A stretch of 64,000 bases of DNA from Macrobrachium rosenbergii (Eukaryota > Arthropoda > Malacostraca > Decapoda > Palaemonidae): positions 83,158,663 to 83,222,662 of the forward strand of contig NC_089795.1 in assembly GCF_040412425.1 (NCBI RefSeq). Reading direction: 5' to 3'. Made by a program: the position numbers and the translations under genes. The notes beneath the pieces were generated by a model, which saw nothing but the letters and a program-made list of their open reading frames with translations, was not told the DNA's origin and made no database searches. Each line of letters starts with the position of its first letter. Position 1 is the first letter of the stretch. Shown in pieces: positions 62,081 to 64,000 of the stretch.

Positions 62081-63869
62081 AGTTCAGCCTTGTCGGAAAG
62101 AAGCAACAAAGTTAAAAAAGGCATAAAGGAATATTTGCTAACTTAACAAACACAATAACAGGTTTGTTTTTAAGAAGCTGCCAGTATCGCTTTCTCATGA
62201 AGGCATTAGGCAGCCAGAAGGAAAGCTTGTCACTTTCCTTTCTGACCCATGAACAGAATCCTGTCTTGTGAGGGAAATACTTGGGTTATATTAGTTGCGC
62301 ATGCAGTTGTTACATCTAACCCTTTTAGGGAGAGACTTCGGTCTTAGTTGTGAAGGACCGGATTGACTGACATGAATATTTATTTTTTTTTTTCTCTCTC
62401 TCTCTCTCTCTCTCTACAACCACATTAGCTGTAGTCAGCACAATCTGTGTGTGTGTGTTGTGTGTTGGTCTGGAACATAGCAGAAGTACTCAGCTGAACA
62501 CTTATTCAAAGATTGTCTCCTCTAAAACAAAGGCCAGGGCCAGTATGGGTATAGAATACTATCGATCATCCCTGGATGATGGTATTGCCATCTGCCCACC
62601 TTCAATTCATGTTCTTTATGTGGCAAGTATACAATTTCCTTGGACTTTTAGTAGTGTATGGTTTTAACATGTGAGATAAACTGGTTGAGGGCCTTGTCAG
62701 CCTTTGCATTCATATGCCAGGCTATATAGAATGTCACAGGAGTCAACCTACCCCTGTTCATAAGTGATCAGAAACTGAGTAGGTATTTTGACAGCCCTCC
62801 AGTTTTGCTGCAAGTGCAGACTTCTGGATGTTGCAGAGGTTTACAACCTTGCATGTTCCTAGAAGTTTTGGGACAGTATTGGTCAGTTTCATAAAACGTT
62901 CCACCCCCCCCTTATGAGTAAATCTGTAAGAAAGGCAACATTTTGTATTTTTGGAACAAAAACTAAGTTTTAATTTCTTGCATTTTTCCAAGAGATACAA
63001 AGGGGTTTATCATTGTCATATTTCAACCAACCCTGTTGTCTCCGGGTGGGCAGTACCTCTACATTTCAAAGACCTTTTCGAGCTCCTGTTGGGAATACTT
63101 CTGTAAAAGATTATTCTGAATTTTTGATCTAGAAAAATACAAATCACCTAGAAAATTTGGTATAAATTGAATCAGTGTATGTGAAATAAAGAAGAAGTAA
63201 ATTTATTACATTTATTAAAAATTGTATAATGAACATTAAACAAGTGCAACATGAAAACAATATATAAAGCATTTAAGTAAAACATGAACACTTGTAGACC
63301 TGGACTTAGGGTCAGGTAGAACTTGAAAACTTTCAAAGTGCTGTATATTTGCCTCTGTGTATTTCTGTATCTTGTCTAATGGTATATAAAAAGAGATTTG
63401 AATTGGGGAGTGACTAATGTAGCACTGATATTGATGGAATAAAAATCTTGAAGGAAGATGATGTTTGTTGATATTCACAGGTCCTTCCTCATCCGTCCCC
63501 CTCGGTTTATTATCCAAAAGGGTACGACAGATGGCAGCAGGAACATATGTAAAATGCACCTTAAAATAATGCACATTATGGGTAGAATGTCTCATTTGAG
63601 ATCTTTGTCACTAGATCTAACTATCTACAGTATTTATAATCAAGTACTGTATGTACATAGAGTGCTGTTTAAAAGTAATAAATATTTAGTATGTGTAACT
63701 ATAAGAACCTGAATAAACAGAATAATGAAATATACTGTTACATCGAGCTGCTGCAGTGCATTAATCTACCCATGCTGAATTGCCTCCCAGGCCCCATTGC
63801 TGTGCTGTAAGGCCCAAATTCTTAGTTAATTTATTCATTCACAAGTACATCCTTTCCAATATCAATCAA
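62081..63869. other. Repeat-derived non-coding sequence to near the window end
   Basis: It holds a T-CT run (62381-62415), a TG stretch near 62446 and, at about 62940-63140, short motifs (ATTTTTCCAAGAGATACAAA; CTAGAAAAATACAAAT) also seen at 11.4-11.6 kb. A 119-residue minus frame (63595-63236) has no domain I know. At 63480 an acceptor-like TTCACAG is followed by VLPHPSPSVYYPKGYDRWQQ before a stop; I cannot tell whether this is an exon. Confidence 0.4.
62393..62415. repeat. (CT)n microsatellite after a poly-T run
   Basis: A T run of about 12 bases is followed by a CT run of about 23 bases. Confidence 0.95.
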
Positions 63870-64000
63870 TCTGTGTATTTTGCACCCGTTTCTTACGTGT
63901 ATTTCTTCATCCACTGTATTTTGCACCCATTTCATATATTTATTCTTTCATTCATCCTTTCCATTTTATGTTGTCATGCATATTTTGCACCCAAATGTCT
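63870..64000. repeat. TATTTTGCACCC tandem repeat, cut by the window edge
   Basis: TATTTTGCACCC occurs near 63877, 63918 and 63980. The first two copies are followed by TTTC and TTTATTC-like spacers; the spacing is about 40-65 bases. The array may continue beyond the window. Confidence 0.65.

Overview
The window looks like nuclear DNA of a decapod crustacean (shrimp, crayfish or crab type). It is AT-rich and intron-containing, with long (GA/CT)n, (TA)n and (ATT)n microsatellites. It also holds many decayed transposable elements whose sequences I associate, from memory, with decapod genomes. There is no bacterial or organellar organisation. Most short open frames are chance frames or fragments of mobile elements; I accept three host genes.

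Layout. (1) Positions 1-8990, minus strand: a PPP1R16-type myosin-phosphatase targeting subunit in two coding exons. It has an RVxF-type PP1 docking motif, ankyrin repeats and a C-terminal CaaX box. Its 5.9-kb intron holds a 1.2-kb TIR transposon with a TA target duplication, a LINE 3' end and small satellites. (2) Positions 10528-21563, plus strand, divergent from the first gene: the last five coding exons of a cation-dependent mannose-6-phosphate receptor homologue. They encode most of the lectin domain, the transmembrane segment and a cytoplasmic tail with a GGA-type DxxLL sorting signal. The exon(s) for the signal peptide were not found. Intron 2 carries a broken Transib/RAG1-like transposase between RSS-like CACAGTG termini. 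Intron 3 carries a GC-shifted insertion and a DIRS-like RT-RNase H-tyrosine recombinase remnant. Intron 4 carries a tandem duplication with two long GA arrays. (3) Positions 21.6-48.5 kb: no convincing host gene. Here lie a second DIRS-like RT remnant, an RTE-type endonuclease remnant, two copies of an (ATT)n-capped repeat, a 195-bp fold-back, a hairpin-edged minisatellite, long TA arrays and a SINE-like repeat. (4) Positions 48.56-56.96 kb, plus strand: a probable promoter and non-coding first exon (CCAAT box, YY1-type site), then a second exon at 56718-56962 that opens a coding sequence after three short upstream ORFs. The rest of that gene was not found. (5) Positions 57-64 kb: an internally deleted LTR retrotransposon with a 4-bp target duplication, a second copy of the LINE with an internal endonuclease-to-RT deletion, and a minisatellite cut by the window edge.

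The two recognised genes share no pathway that I know of: one directs PP1 to membranes, the other sorts lysosomal hydrolases from the Golgi. The most noteworthy items are the Transib/RAG1-like remnant, the altered ligand-site residues of the receptor and the compact deleted LTR element. Family assignments rest on motif recall without database searches. Splice sites were read by eye, but frames and phases across all joined exons are consistent.
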